From positions 1-20,591 of the forward strand of contig DATKZS010000118.1 in assembly GCA_035527835.1 (NCBI GenBank): DNA of 20,591 bases, given 5' to 3'. Each line of letters starts with the position of its first letter. Positions within the stretch are counted from its first letter, which is position 1. Origin of the DNA: DATKZS01 sp035527835 [NCBI: bacterium]. Its GTDB lineage: Bacteria > RBG-13-61-14. Positions 7,469 through 15,859 of the stretch are shown here, one piece after another. Below the pieces are notes generated by a model, which was given only the letters and a program-made list of their open reading frames with translations, made no database searches and was not told where the DNA came from. The position numbers were made by a program, and so were the translations under genes.

Positions 7469-7831
7469 ATGGCCTTGAATAGCGTGGAGAAGCGGATCAT
7501 CCGGCAGCGCCGGGTGCGGAGGAAAGTCAGGGGCGTCGCACAGCGGCCGCGCCTGTGCGTGTTTCGGAGCACCAAGCACATTTACGTGCAGGTGATTGAC
7601 GACGCGGCGGGAAAAACGCTGGCGGCGGCCTCCACCCTGTCCCCGGAGCTCAAGGGCAAGCTCAAGAGCACCAAGGACAAGGACGCCGCCAAGGAAGTGG
7701 GCAAGCTGGTGGCTGAGAAGGCCCAGGCGGCGGGGATCAAGAAGGTGGTGTTCGACCGGAACGGCTTTCTTTATCACGGCCGGATCAAGCTGCTTGCGGA
7801 CGCGGCCCGGGAAGCGGGCCTGGAATTTTGA
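7469..7831 (+). CDS. rplR: Ribosomal protein L18
   Basis: This 120-aa protein is L18, which with L5 and 5S rRNA builds the central protuberance. Visible features are the basic N-terminal tail [46 protein letters not shown], and the C-terminal [28 protein letters not shown]. The ATG at 7469 has a GGGGAG site 9-12 bases upstream. Length and sequence are ordinary. Confidence 0.98.
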   Translation: MALNSVEKRIIRQRRVRRKVRGVAQRPRLCVFRSTKHIYVQVIDDAAGKTLAAASTLSPELKGKLKSTKDKDAAKEVGKLVAEKAQAAGIKKVVFDRNGFLYHGRIKLLADAAREAGLEF

Positions 7832-7844
7832 GCGGGGGTGAGTC

Positions 7845-8345
7845 GTGGCGATAGATTATTCGGGCCGTGAGGTTGAGCTTCGGGACAAGGTGGTCCACAT
7901 CAACCGGGTGGCCAAGGTGGTGAAGGGCGGCAAGCGCTTCAGCTTTTCGGCGCTGGTGGTGGTGGGCGACGGCCAGGGCAAGGTGGGCATCGCGCTGGGC
8001 AAGGCCAAAGAGGTCCCGGAAGCGATCCGCAAGGGCGTGGAAAAGGCCCGCCGCACCATGGTGAAGGTGGCGCTGGTCGAGGGCGGCACCATCCCGCACG
8101 AGCAGGTCGGGGTGTGCGGGGCGGCCAAGGTGCTGCTTAGGCCGGCATCTCCCGGCACCGGAGTGATCGCCGGCGGCCCGGTGCGGGCGGTGGTGGAGGC
8201 CGCGGGGATCAACAACATCCTGACCAAGGCCATCGGCACCAACAACCCGCTGAACGTGGTCAAGGCCGCGTTCGACGCCCTGCTCCGGTTGCAGAAGAAG
8301 GACGACGTGGCCGCGCGGCGCGGAATGAACCCGGACGAGGTCTAA
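7845..8345 (+). CDS. rpsE: Ribosomal protein S5
   Basis: S5 stabilises the 30S body and takes part in decoding accuracy and mRNA unwinding. The 166-aa protein has the N-terminal dsRNA-binding-like part ([20 protein letters not shown], then [20 protein letters not shown]) and the C-terminal domain with [34 protein letters not shown] and [17 protein letters not shown]. The start is a GTG at 7845 with a GGGGG site. The context TGAGTCGTG is shared with rplB. The loop where spectinomycin-resistance changes occur shows no obvious oddity. Confidence 0.98.
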   Translation: MAIDYSGREVELRDKVVHINRVAKVVKGGKRFSFSALVVVGDGQGKVGIALGKAKEVPEAIRKGVEKARRTMVKVALVEGGTIPHEQVGVCGAAKVLLRPASPGTGVIAGGPVRAVVEAAGINNILTKAIGTNNPLNVVKAAFDALLRLQKKDDVAARRGMNPDEV

Positions 8346-8378
8346 AGACCCCGGCCGGGAATGTCGAGGTACAGGATC

Positions 8379-8561
8379 ATGGCGAAGGCAACCATAAAAA
8401 TCACGCTCAAGCGGAGCACCATCAACCGGCCCCGGAAGCACAAGGCCATAGTGAAGGGCCTGGGTCTCACCCGGCTCCACCAGACGGTGGAGCGGCCCAA
8501 CACCCGTGCCATCCGGGGCATGGTCAAGAAGGTGATCCACCTGGTCGAGGTGGAGGAGTAA
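8379..8561 (+). CDS. rpmD: Ribosomal protein L30
   Basis: L30 is a small 50S protein, absent from some lineages. The 60-aa product has the family line [40 protein letters not shown], and [15 protein letters not shown] chose the ATG at 8379 because it gives the standard length and the MAK start of the family and has GAGGT upstream. An ATG at 8361 would add six residues with a poorly spaced site. The stop is one base before the rplO start, so translation is probably coupled. Confidence 0.95.
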   Translation: MAKATIKITLKRSTINRPRKHKAIVKGLGLTRLHQTVERPNTRAIRGMVKKVIHLVEVEE

Positions 8562-8562
8562 G

Positions 8563-9009
8563 ATGGGAGTAAATCTCAGCAACCTGAAGCCGCCCAAGGG
8601 CCGGAAGCGGCCGAAAAAGCGCATCGGCCGCGGCGAGTCGTCCGGCTGGGGCAAGACGGCGGGACGCGGCAACAAGGGGCAGCGGGCGCGCACCGGCACC
8701 GGCAAGACCCACAGCTCGTTCGAGGGCGGCCAGATGCCCCTGGTGCGGCGCATACCCAAGCGCGGCTTCATCAACATCTTCCGGGTCCCGTCAGCCGAGA
8801 TCAACGTGGAGACCCTGAACCGTTTCCCGGCCGGCTCCGAGGTCGGCCTCGATGAGCTCAAGTCCGCCGGTCTGATGAAGGGCAAGACCCGCGTCAAGAT
8901 CCTGGGCAAGGGCGAGCTCAAGCATTCGCTTACCATCAAGGCGCATGCCTTCAGCGAGTCCGCGAAGTCCAAGATCGAGGCGGCGGGCGGCAAGGCCGAG
9001 GTATTGTAG
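8563..9009 (+). CDS. rplO: Ribosomal protein L15
   Basis: The 148-aa product is L15, a late-assembly 50S protein. The long basic glycine-rich N-terminal arm (LKPPKGRKRPKKRIGRGESS, WGKTAGRGNKGQRARTG) threads into 23S rRNA. The globular part carries FEGGQMPLVRRIPKRGF and ends LTIKAHAFSESAKSKIEAAGG then KAEVL. The ATG at 8563 follows GGAGGAG within the end of rpmD, one base after the rpmD stop. The next gene, secY, begins 3 bases after this stop. Confidence 0.98.
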   Translation: MGVNLSNLKPPKGRKRPKKRIGRGESSGWGKTAGRGNKGQRARTGTGKTHSSFEGGQMPLVRRIPKRGFINIFRVPSAEINVETLNRFPAGSEVGLDELKSAGLMKGKTRVKILGKGELKHSLTIKAHAFSESAKSKIEAAGGKAEVL

Positions 9010-9012
9010 ACG

Positions 9013-10341
9013 ATGTCATGGGGCAACATAGGTAAGATCCCCGAGCTGCAGCGCCGGCTCCTCTTTACGCTCGGAATCCTGGCGGCTTTCAGGGTGGGCG
9101 TGCACGTGCCCGTGCCGGGCGTGAACCTGCAGGCCCTCGCCACCTTCTTCGAGCAGCAGAAGGGCGGGCTGTTCGGCCTGATCAATACCTTTTCCGGCGG
9201 CGGCTTCGAGCGCATGAGCGTGTTCGCGCTCGGGATCATGCCCTACATCACCGCGTCCATCATCCTCGACCTGCTCACCGTGGTCTTCCCCTACCTGGAC
9301 AAGCTCAAGAAGGAGGGCGAGGTCGGCCGCAAGAAGATCACGCAATACACGCGCTACTTCACCATCGTTCTTTCCGCGGTGCAGAGCGCCACCATCGCCA
9401 TCTGGCTGGAGAGCCTGGTGGTGTCCGGAGGACAGGGCGGGCTCCATGTGGTGACCCAGGGCGGCTGGGTCTTTCGGATCATGACCGTCATCAGCTTGAC
9501 CGCCGGGACCGCGCTCATCATGTGGCTCGGCGAGCAGATCACCGAGCGCGGAATCGGCAACGGCATCTCGCTCATCATCTTCGCCGGCATCGTGGCCAGG
9601 GTGCCCGCCGGACTGTACCAGGTCCTGGAGCAGTTCGGGACCGGCGAGCAGAACATCTTCACCATCGCCCTGGTCGGCGTCGGCATGGTGGCGGTGATCG
9701 GGGCCATCGTGTTCGTGGAGCGGGCCCAGCGCCGCATCTCGGTGCAGTACCCGGCCAGGATCGTGGGACGGAGAATGAGCAAGGGCGTCAAGACCCATCT
9801 GCCGCTCAAGGTGAACTCCGCCGGCGTGATCCCGCCCATCTTCGCCTCGAGCCTGCTCATGTTCCCCTCGACCTTCACCAGCCTCTTCACCCAGAACGAC
9901 GCCACCTGGGCCCAGTGGCTCATGGCCGCGCTCAACCCGACCGGATGGCAGTACAACTCGATTTACGGCATCCTGATCATCTTCTTCACCTATTTCTACA
10001 CCGCCGTCCAGTTCAACCCCATTGACGTGGCCGATAACCTGAAAAAACACGGCGGATACATCCCCGGAGTCCGGCCCGGACAGAACACCGCCGAATTCAT
10101 TGACCGCATCCTGACCAGGATCACCCTGGGCGGCTCCCTGTACCTGGTCGCGGTCTGCGTGCTTCCCTCCATCTTCATCAGCACGGTCAACATCCCGTTC
10201 TATTACGGCGGCACCAGCCTGCTCATCGTGGTGGGCGTGGCCATGGACACCGCCCAGCAGATGGAGGCGCACCTGCTCGCCAGGCACTACGACGGCTTCC
10301 TCGGCGCCAAGGGCCCGAGGATGAAGGGCCGTCGCCGGTAG
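9013..10341 (+). CDS. secY: Preprotein translocase subunit SecY
   Basis: SecY is the ten-helix channel of the Sec translocon in the inner membrane and works with SecE, SecG and SecA. The 442-aa length is typical. Visible parts are the N-terminal ELQRRLLFTLGILAAFRVGV, the plug region with FSGGGFERMSVFALGIMPYI, GERGIGNGISLIIF-type sequence (TERGIGNGISLIIFAGIVA), the cytoplasmic loop RMSKGVKTHLPLKVNSAGVI with PPIFASSLL, PGVRPGQNTAEFIDRILTRI, and the basic tail GPRMKGRRR. The ribosome-binding site is weak (a distant GAGG), so coupling to rplO is likely. From about here the third codon position shifts from mainly G to more C. Confidence 0.98.
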   Translation: MSWGNIGKIPELQRRLLFTLGILAAFRVGVHVPVPGVNLQALATFFEQQKGGLFGLINTFSGGGFERMSVFALGIMPYITASIILDLLTVVFPYLDKLKKEGEVGRKKITQYTRYFTIVLSAVQSATIAIWLESLVVSGGQGGLHVVTQGGWVFRIMTVISLTAGTALIMWLGEQITERGIGNGISLIIFAGIVARVPAGLYQVLEQFGTGEQNIFTIALVGVGMVAVIGAIVFVERAQRRISVQYPARIVGRRMSKGVKTHLPLKVNSAGVIPPIFASSLLMFPSTFTSLFTQNDATWAQWLMAALNPTGWQYNSIYGILIIFFTYFYTAVQFNPIDVADNLKKHGGYIPGVRPGQNTAEFIDRILTRITLGGSLYLVAVCVLPSIFISTVNIPFYYGGTSLLIVVGVAMDTAQQMEAHLLARHYDGFLGAKGPRMKGRRR

Positions 10342-10363
10342 TAAGAAAGAAGGAGGAGCGGTA

Positions 10364-11008
10364 ATGGACATAATCATGCTCGGCCCCCCGGGGTGCGGCA
10401 AGGGGACCCAGGCGAAAAGGCTCACGGAAAAGTACGGCATCCCGCAGGTCTCCACCGGCGACCTGCTCCGCGAGGCCGTCAAGAACGGGACCGAGCTGGG
10501 CAAGGAGGCCAAGAAGTTCATGGACGCGGGCAAGCTGGTGTCCGACGACGTGGTGATCGGCATGGTCAAGGAGCGGCTCAACAAGGACGACTGCAAGCCC
10601 GGCTTCATCCTTGACGGCTTCCCCCGCACCGTGCCCCAGGCCGAGGCCCTGGACAAGACGCTCACCGGACTGGGCCGCGGCATCAACCGCGTCATCAACA
10701 TTGACGTGCCCGACGACGAGGTGGTGGGGCGCCTCTCCGGCCGGCGGACCTGCAAGAACTGCGGCGCCATGTACCACGTCAAGTTCAACACGCCCAGGAA
10801 GAAGGGCGTCTGCGACAAGTGCGGCGGCGAGCTCTACCAGCGCGATGACGACAACGAGAAGACGATACGCAGCCGCCTCCAAGTTTATCACGACCTGACC
10901 TCGCCGCTCAAGAGCTATTACGGCAAGAAGGGGCTGGTCAAGGACATCCCCGGCGTCGGCGACATCGCCGGGATCACCCAGGCGGTGATGAAGGCGCTGG
11001 AAAGCTAA
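10364..11008 (+). CDS. adk: Adenylate kinase, zinc-binding LID type
   Basis: Adenylate kinase interconverts ATP + AMP and 2 ADP in the cytoplasm. The 214-aa protein has the P-loop GPPGCGKGTQ (residues 7-16), the AMP-binding part STGDLLREAV (30-39), and the segment GFILDGFPRT (80-89). The LID has four cysteines (C130, C133, C150, C153) in two CxxC pairs, the zinc-stabilised version. The ATG at 10364 has a strong GAAGGAGGAG site. Its place between secY and map is standard for the spc block. Confidence 0.98.
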   Translation: MDIIMLGPPGCGKGTQAKRLTEKYGIPQVSTGDLLREAVKNGTELGKEAKKFMDAGKLVSDDVVIGMVKERLNKDDCKPGFILDGFPRTVPQAEALDKTLTGLGRGINRVINIDVPDDEVVGRLSGRRTCKNCGAMYHVKFNTPRKKGVCDKCGGELYQRDDDNEKTIRSRLQVYHDLTSPLKSYYGKKGLVKDIPGVGDIAGITQAVMKALES

Positions 11009-11013
11009 AGGCG

Positions 11014-11769
11014 TTGAGCATTACCTTGAAAACCGCGAAAGAGGTCGAGGCCTTGAGAAGGTCGAACCGGATCGTGGTGCGGATCTTGAAAGAGCTTATG
11101 GAATACGCGCGGCCCGGCGTTTCCACCATGGACCTGGAGCTCCGGGCCCGAAAGAGCCTGGGAAAGGTGCCGAACGCCAAGCCGGCGTTCCTGGGCTACC
11201 GCGGGTATCCGGCGGTGTTGTGCGCGTCCATCAATGAGGAGGTCGTGCACGGTATCCCCAGCGAGAAGCGCGTGCTCAAGGAAGGAGACATCCTGAGCCT
11301 GGATTTCGGGGTCGAGCTCGACGGCTATTTCGGAGACGCCGCGGTCTCGGTCCCGATCGGGACGGTGAGCGAGGAAAAGGCGCGGCTCTTGGCCACGACC
11401 CGCGAGTGCCTGGAGCGGGCGGTGGCCGCCGTGGTTCCCGGCAACCACCTCTCGGACATCGCCCGGGCGGTGCAGGAACACGCGGAAAAGAACGGCTTCA
11501 GCGTGGTGTACCAGTTCGTGGGCCACGGGATCGGCCGCAAGATGCACGAGGAACCGCAGATCCCGAACTGCGGCATGCCGCGGCCGAACGTGAAGCTGGT
11601 CCCGGGCATGGTCCTGGCCATCGAGCCGATGATCAACGCGGGCCGGCCCGACGTCGAGGTTCTGGAGGACGGGTGGACGGCGGTGACGGCCGACCGCGGG
11701 CCGTCGGCGCATTTCGAGAGATCGGTGGCCGTGACGCCGGGCGAAGCGGACGTGCTCAGCGCCTGGTGA
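11014..11769 (+). CDS. map: Methionine aminopeptidase, type I
   Basis: This enzyme removes the initiator methionine from new proteins. The 251-aa sequence carries all the metal ligands of the family: D97 (LDFG), D108 (GDAA), H171 (GHGIG), E204 (AIEPM) and E235 (HFE), plus H79 (VVHG) near the substrate. The start is a TTG at 11014, 5 bases after adk, with AAAGG upstream; the N-terminal TLKTAKEVEALRRSNRIV fits the family and no ATG is well placed. Third positions here are again G-rich, unlike secY. The 75 bases to infA hold no convincing gene. Confidence 0.96.
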   Translation: MSITLKTAKEVEALRRSNRIVVRILKELMEYARPGVSTMDLELRARKSLGKVPNAKPAFLGYRGYPAVLCASINEEVVHGIPSEKRVLKEGDILSLDFGVELDGYFGDAAVSVPIGTVSEEKARLLATTRECLERAVAAVVPGNHLSDIARAVQEHAEKNGFSVVYQFVGHGIGRKMHEEPQIPNCGMPRPNVKLVPGMVLAIEPMINAGRPDVEVLEDGWTAVTADRGPSAHFERSVAVTPGEADVLSAW

Positions 11770-11844
11770 ACGGGCCATGAAGGCAAGCGGAAAAAGCAGC
11801 AGGACGTAAAAGGATGAAGAATCAGGCGCGGCCAAGGGGTTTTC

Positions 11845-12060
11845 ATGGTGAAGGATGACGTAATCTCGGTGGAGGCCACGGTCAAGGAGGCGTTGCCCAA
11901 CGCCAACTTCCGGGTGGAGCTGGACAACGGGCACAAGCTCCTGGCCCACATCTCCGGAAAGATGAGGATGCATTACATCAAGATCGTGCCGGGAGACCGG
12001 GTGACCGTGGAAATCAATCCCTATGATCCCGCCAAGGGACGGATCACTTTCCGCAAGTAA
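11845..12060 (+). CDS. infA: Translation initiation factor IF-1
   Basis: IF-1 binds the 30S A-site during initiation. The 71-aa OB-fold protein is typical: [60 protein letters not shown] and ITFRK. The ATG at 11845 follows AAGGGG. The gene order map-infA-rpmJ-rpsM is common in many bacterial phyla. No secondary copy is visible in the window. Confidence 0.98.
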   Translation: MVKDDVISVEATVKEALPNANFRVELDNGHKLLAHISGKMRMHYIKIVPGDRVTVEINPYDPAKGRITFRK

Positions 12061-12103
12061 CGGCCCGGACGCCGCGACGAAAAAATAAAGGAAGGAATGA
12101 GTC

Positions 12104-12217
12104 ATGAAGGTGCAGGCTTCGGTGAAAAGGCGGTGCAAGGATTGCAAGATCATACGGCGCCGCGGCGTGGTGCGCGTGATCTGCAAGAACCCGCGCCATA
12201 AACAGCGTCAGGGCTGA
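12104..12217 (+). CDS. rpmJ: Ribosomal protein L36, zinc-binding form
   Basis: This 37-codon gene encodes L36, the smallest 50S protein. The product starts [20 protein letters not shown] and ends [17 protein letters not shown]. The zinc ligands C11, C14, C27 and H32 are all present, so it is the C+ form. The ATG at 12104 is preceded by AAGGAAGG and the recurring context AATGAGTCATG. It lies between infA and rpsM exactly as expected. The stop is 17 bases before rpsM. Confidence 0.97.
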   Translation: MKVQASVKRRCKDCKIIRRRGVVRVICKNPRHKQRQG

Positions 12218-12234
12218 AGGAGCGAGGAGGAAAG

Positions 12235-12615
12235 ATGGCCAGAATAGCCGGGGTGGACATCCCCAATAAGCAGATCGGGACGGCCTTGACCTACATCTTC
12301 GGGATCGGCAAGACCGCCGCCGGCCAAATCCTGGAGGAGGCGGGAATTGACCCGACCATCCGCAGCAACAGCCTGGACGAGAACCAGGTCGCCGCCATCC
12401 GCCGCATTATTGACTCCAAGTTCAAGGTGGAGGGCGAGCTGCGCAAAGAGACCAGCATGAACATCAAGCGGCTCATGGACATGGGATCGTACCGCGGACT
12501 CCGCCACCGCCGCGGGCTGCCCGTGCGCGGACAGCGGACCCACACCAACGCGCGGACCAGGAAAGGGCCAAGAAAGCCCATCGCCGGCAAGAAAAAGGCG
12601 CCGGGGCCCAAGTGA
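12235..12615 (+). CDS. rpsM: Ribosomal protein S13
   Basis: The 126-aa product is S13 of the 30S head, which contacts tRNAs and the 50S subunit. The N-terminus [37 protein letters not shown], and the signature [20 protein letters not shown] are clear, followed by the basic tail [20 protein letters not shown]. The ATG at 12235 has a strong GAGGAGGAAAG site. The following 98-base spacer contains a palindromic repeat, an unusual interruption of rpsM-rpsK. Confidence 0.98.
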   Translation: MARIAGVDIPNKQIGTALTYIFGIGKTAAGQILEEAGIDPTIRSNSLDENQVAAIRRIIDSKFKVEGELRKETSMNIKRLMDMGSYRGLRHRRGLPVRGQRTHTNARTRKGPRKPIAGKKKAPGPK

Positions 12616-12631
12616 TCATGAAACTGGACAG

Positions 12632-12691
12632 ACCGGTTTTTGACCGGTGCCATCAAGGCGGACGGGAGCACCGGTTATAAGCCGGCGCCAC
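12632..12691. repeat. Palindromic repeats between rpsM and rpsK (ACCGGTT family, copy 2)
   Basis: Two palindromic motifs occupy the spacer. ACCGGTTTTTGACCGGT lies at about 12632-12648. CACCGGTTATAAGCCGGC at 12669-12686 sits inside a 24-base unit (12668-12691) that is nearly identical to 206-229 in the tuf/rpsJ spacer. The near identity of two copies more than 12 kb apart points to a dispersed element family rather than chance. Confidence 0.75.
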
Positions 12692-12713
12692 CCCTCGAAG
12701 AAAAGGCGGGAAC

Positions 12714-13103
12714 ATGGCCAAGAAAAGAGATAAAGGCAAGAAGAAAGTCAAGAAGCAGGTGGAGCACGGAGTGGTGCACATCCAGAGCTCCTTTAACAAT
12801 ACGATCATCACCATCACCGACGCGCAGGGCAACGCCCTGTCCAGCGTCAGCGCGGGCGTGGTGGGGTTCAAGGGCTCGCGCAAGAGCACGCCGTTCGCCG
12901 CGCAGCAGGCGGCCTCCGAGGCGGCCAGGCGGGCGCAGGACCAGGGACTGAAGAGCGTGGAAGTGCTGATCAAGGGCCCGGGCTCCGGACGCGAGTCGGC
13001 GCTCCGGGCGCTGCAGGCCTCGGGCCTGCGCGTCACCCTGATCAAGGACGTGACGCCCATTCCCCATAACGGGTGCAGGCCGCCCAAAAGGCGGAGAGTA
13101 TAG
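12714..13103 (+). CDS. rpsK: Ribosomal protein S11
   Basis: S11 lies on the 30S platform and lines the mRNA path near the E-site. The 129-aa protein has a lysine-rich N-terminus ([20 protein letters not shown]) and the family core [52 protein letters not shown], with [20 protein letters not shown] and the ending [18 protein letters not shown]. The ATG at 12714 is preceded by AAGGCGGG. The sequence is fully ordinary apart from the repeat-filled spacers on both sides. Confidence 0.98.
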   Translation: MAKKRDKGKKKVKKQVEHGVVHIQSSFNNTIITITDAQGNALSSVSAGVVGFKGSRKSTPFAAQQAASEAARRAQDQGLKSVEVLIKGPGSGRESALRALQASGLRVTLIKDVTPIPHNGCRPPKRRRV

Positions 13104-13111
13104 GCTGAGTA

Positions 13112-13197
13112 GCACGGGTTTCCAACCCGTGCCCCTAAAGTTTGGTCGCACCGGTTGCAAACCGGTGGCACGGGACGCGCCGGCCCCAAACGGCGCG
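13112..13197. repeat. Three consecutive hairpins between rpsK and rpsD
   Basis: Three stem-loops stand in a row: GCACGGGTT-TCC-AACCCGTGC (13112-13132, perfect 9-bp stem); CACCGGTT-GCA-AACCGGTG (13149-13167, perfect 8-bp stem, same family as 206-229); and CGCGCCG with CGGCGCG (13076-style arms at 13176-13182 and 13191-13197, 8-base loop). Each stem ends in purine/pyrimidine palindromic sequence, and no U-tract follows any of them. They lie just ahead of the rpsD ribosome-binding site. Confidence 0.75.
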
Positions 13198-13218
13198 CCG
13201 GATAGAGGAGGTGTTTGA

Positions 13219-13848
13219 GTGGCTCGGTATCGAGAATCAGTGTGCCGCTTCTGCCGCAGGGAGGGTCTCAAGCTCTATTTGAAGGGAGACCGCTGTTACT
13301 CGGACAAGTGCGCGGTGGACCGCCGCAACAAGCCGCCGGGACAGCACGGCGACAAGCGGGTGAAGCACTCGGACTACGGCATTCAGCTCCGCGAGAAGCA
13401 GAAAGTGAAGAGGATTTACGGCCTGCTCGAGAGCCAGTTCAGCCTGAGCTTTGAAAAGGCGGAGCGCTCGAAGGGCGTCACCGGCTATAACCTCCTCCTC
13501 AACCTGGAGCGGCGGCTCGACAACGTCGTGTATCGCCTGGGCTTCGCCCTCTCCAGGAACCAGGCGCGGGAGCTGGTGCGCCACGGCCATTTCACCGTGA
13601 ACGGACGCAAGGTGAACATCCCGTCCTACGAGCTCTCGGCCGGCGACGTGATCGAGGTCAGGCCAAAGAGCCGGGACTCGGCGGCCATCAAGGGTGCCCT
13701 CGAATCCCTGGCCCGCCGCGGCAACCTGGCCCGCTGGCTCGAGATGGACGCGGCCAATTTCAAGGGAGTGATCAAGGAATTCCCGGCGCGCGAAGATATT
13801 ACCATGCCCATTGAGGAACAGTTGATAGTCGAGCTCTACTCCAAGTAA
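13219..13848 (+). CDS. rpsD: Ribosomal protein S4, zinc-binding form
   Basis: S4 starts 30S assembly and, in E. coli, represses the alpha operon. This 209-aa protein has the N-terminal cysteine set of the C+ type (C9, C12, C26, C31), then [20 protein letters not shown], and the S4 RNA-binding domain at about residues 95-160 with [40 protein letters not shown]. The start is a GTG at 13219 with a GAGGAGG site. The end ([18 protein letters not shown]) is typical. A row of hairpins lies directly upstream; a link to S4 autoregulation is speculative. Confidence 0.98.
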   Translation: MARYRESVCRFCRREGLKLYLKGDRCYSDKCAVDRRNKPPGQHGDKRVKHSDYGIQLREKQKVKRIYGLLESQFSLSFEKAERSKGVTGYNLLLNLERRLDNVVYRLGFALSRNQARELVRHGHFTVNGRKVNIPSYELSAGDVIEVRPKSRDSAAIKGALESLARRGNLARWLEMDAANFKGVIKEFPAREDITMPIEEQLIVELYSK

Positions 13849-13890
13849 GAGCCCGATCACGCTCAAACCCTATCCTGGGAGGGACAATCA

Positions 13891-14901
<1,011 letters not shown>

Positions 14902-14907
14902 TTTATT

Positions 14908-15474
14908 ATGCGACACGCGCTCAAGTCCAGACGTTTCGGCCGGCCCACCGGCCACCGCAACGCATTTTTTCGGAACCTGATCACCGAGCTCATCAGGCAT
15001 GAGAAGATCCAGACCACCCACGCCCGGGCCAAGGAGCTCGCTTCGAAGGTCGCCGGCGTCATAACCCTGGCCAAGCGCGGCGACCTCCACGCCCGCCGGC
15101 AGGCCGCCGCCGTGATCACCGACAAAAAAATCGTGACCAAGCTCTTCGACGACGTGGGTCCGCGCTTCAAGGACAAGGCCGGCGGTTACACCCGCATCAC
15201 CCGCACCGGCGTGCGCCGCGGCGACGCCGCGCCCATGGCCCTGATCGAGCTCACCGTGGCCAGCACCGCCGGCGCTAAAACAGAGGGCAAGAAAACCGAA
15301 AAGCCGGCCAAAAAGGAAAAGGCCGCGAAAAAGGAAAAGCCCGCGAAAAAGGAAAAGCCCGCGAAAAAAGAAAAGCCGGCCAAGAAGGACAAGCCCGCCA
15401 AAAAGCAAGCGAAGGCGGAAAAGGGCAAGGAAAAAGGCAAGGAAAAAGGCAAGGAAAAAAACAAAGCCAAATAA
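14908..15474 (+). CDS. rplQ: Ribosomal protein L17 with long lysine-rich tail
   Basis: Residues 1-118 are a normal L17 ([65 protein letters not shown]), a 50S protein near the exit tunnel. Residues 119-188 form a low-complexity tail: six PAKKEK-like hexapeptides at 133-168 and three GKEK units at 173-184. This makes the protein 188 aa, against about 115-130 for a core L17. The tail is likely disordered and strongly basic and may bind rRNA or another polyanion; this is inference. The ATG at 14908 follows AAGGGGAG. It is the last gene of the cluster. Confidence 0.96.
   Translation: MRHALKSRRFGRPTGHRNAFFRNLITELIRHEKIQTTHARAKELASKVAGVITLAKRGDLHARRQAAAVITDKKIVTKLFDDVGPRFKDKAGGYTRITRTGVRRGDAAPMALIELTVASTAGAKTEGKKTEKPAKKEKAAKKEKPAKKEKPAKKEKPAKKDKPAKKQAKAEKGKEKGKEKGKEKNKAK
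15304..15459 (+). repeat. In-frame tandem repeats in the rplQ tail
   Basis: Six 18-base units (15304-15411) encode PAKKEK-type hexapeptides and three 12-base units (15424-15459) encode GKEK. Copies differ mainly at third positions (for example CCG/CCC, AAA/AAG), and all lengths are multiples of three, so copy-number change would not break the frame. Such tracts are prone to slippage. Confidence 0.9.
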
Positions 15475-15494
15475 CGCTTCGCGCTCATGATCCA

Positions 15495-15524
15495 GGCCCT
15501 GCCCCGGCCAACCGGGGCGGGGCC
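15495..15524 (+). terminator. Hairpin after rplQ, possible terminator of the cluster
   Basis: A 13-bp stem (15495-15507 with 15512-15524, one G-T pair) closes a CCAA loop 21 bases after the rplQ stop. It is very GC-rich (GGCCCTGCCCCGG on the left arm). The sequence after it (GGTTATTTCGGGTTCT) has only a weak U-run, so termination may be inefficient or need Rho. Its position at the end of the co-directional gene block supports the call. Confidence 0.6.
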
Positions 15525-15579
15525 GGTTATTTCGGGTTCTATGCACTGCAAAGCGGATGGATACGCCGCCGGCGCCGAG

Positions 15580-15817
15580 AAGAATTTTTACACGGATGGG
15601 ACGGATTGAAACGGATTCCACGGATCGGAAAGAACGGACATCCGTGCGATCCGTCCTCAATCCGTTGGCATGAATCAACCCGACCCTTTCCCGGTCATCG
15701 GAATTTATTCTCTTCCTTAAGCCTACGGATGATAACGGATGGAACGGATCATTGTCCCGAAAACATTGTTCCGATCCGTGTCATCCATCCCATCCGTTTT
15801 CATCCGTGTAAATTCTT
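15580..15817. repeat. Large inverted repeat with phased CGGAT units
   Basis: The 385-base spacer between the convergent genes rplQ and the 15860-17119 gene is mostly this element. The outer arms (15580-15630 and 15769-15817) are inverted copies, matching in ACACGGATG and CACGGATCGGAA. GGAT or ATCC tetramers recur every 9-11 bases: GGAT at 15594, 15603, 15613 and 15622; ATCC at 15640, 15649 and 15660; GGAT at 15727, 15737 and 15746; ATCC at 15774, 15783, 15792 and 15802. Each half can also fold on itself. No open reading frame of interest lies within. The remaining spacer bases (15525-15579, 15818-15859) show nothing recognisable. Confidence 0.8.
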
Positions 15818-15859
15818 TAACCCCGCCTGAAGACGATCCGCTCCCGAATGTGGAGAACC

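Noticed and set aside
9016-10818. Long open frame on the - strand (600 codons) opposite secY and adk
   Set aside because: It is antisense to secY, and its His/Asp-rich composition is what reverse translation of a membrane protein in GC-rich DNA gives.
11777-11809. A 10-codon frame between map and infA (MKASGKSSRT)
   Set aside because: It is too short, has no ribosome-binding site and matches no known small ribosomal protein.
15580-15817. Possible CRISPR array because of regularly spaced repeats
   Set aside because: The repeat core is only 4-6 bases at 9-11-base spacing with inverted symmetry; there are no 25-40-base repeats with unique spacers.
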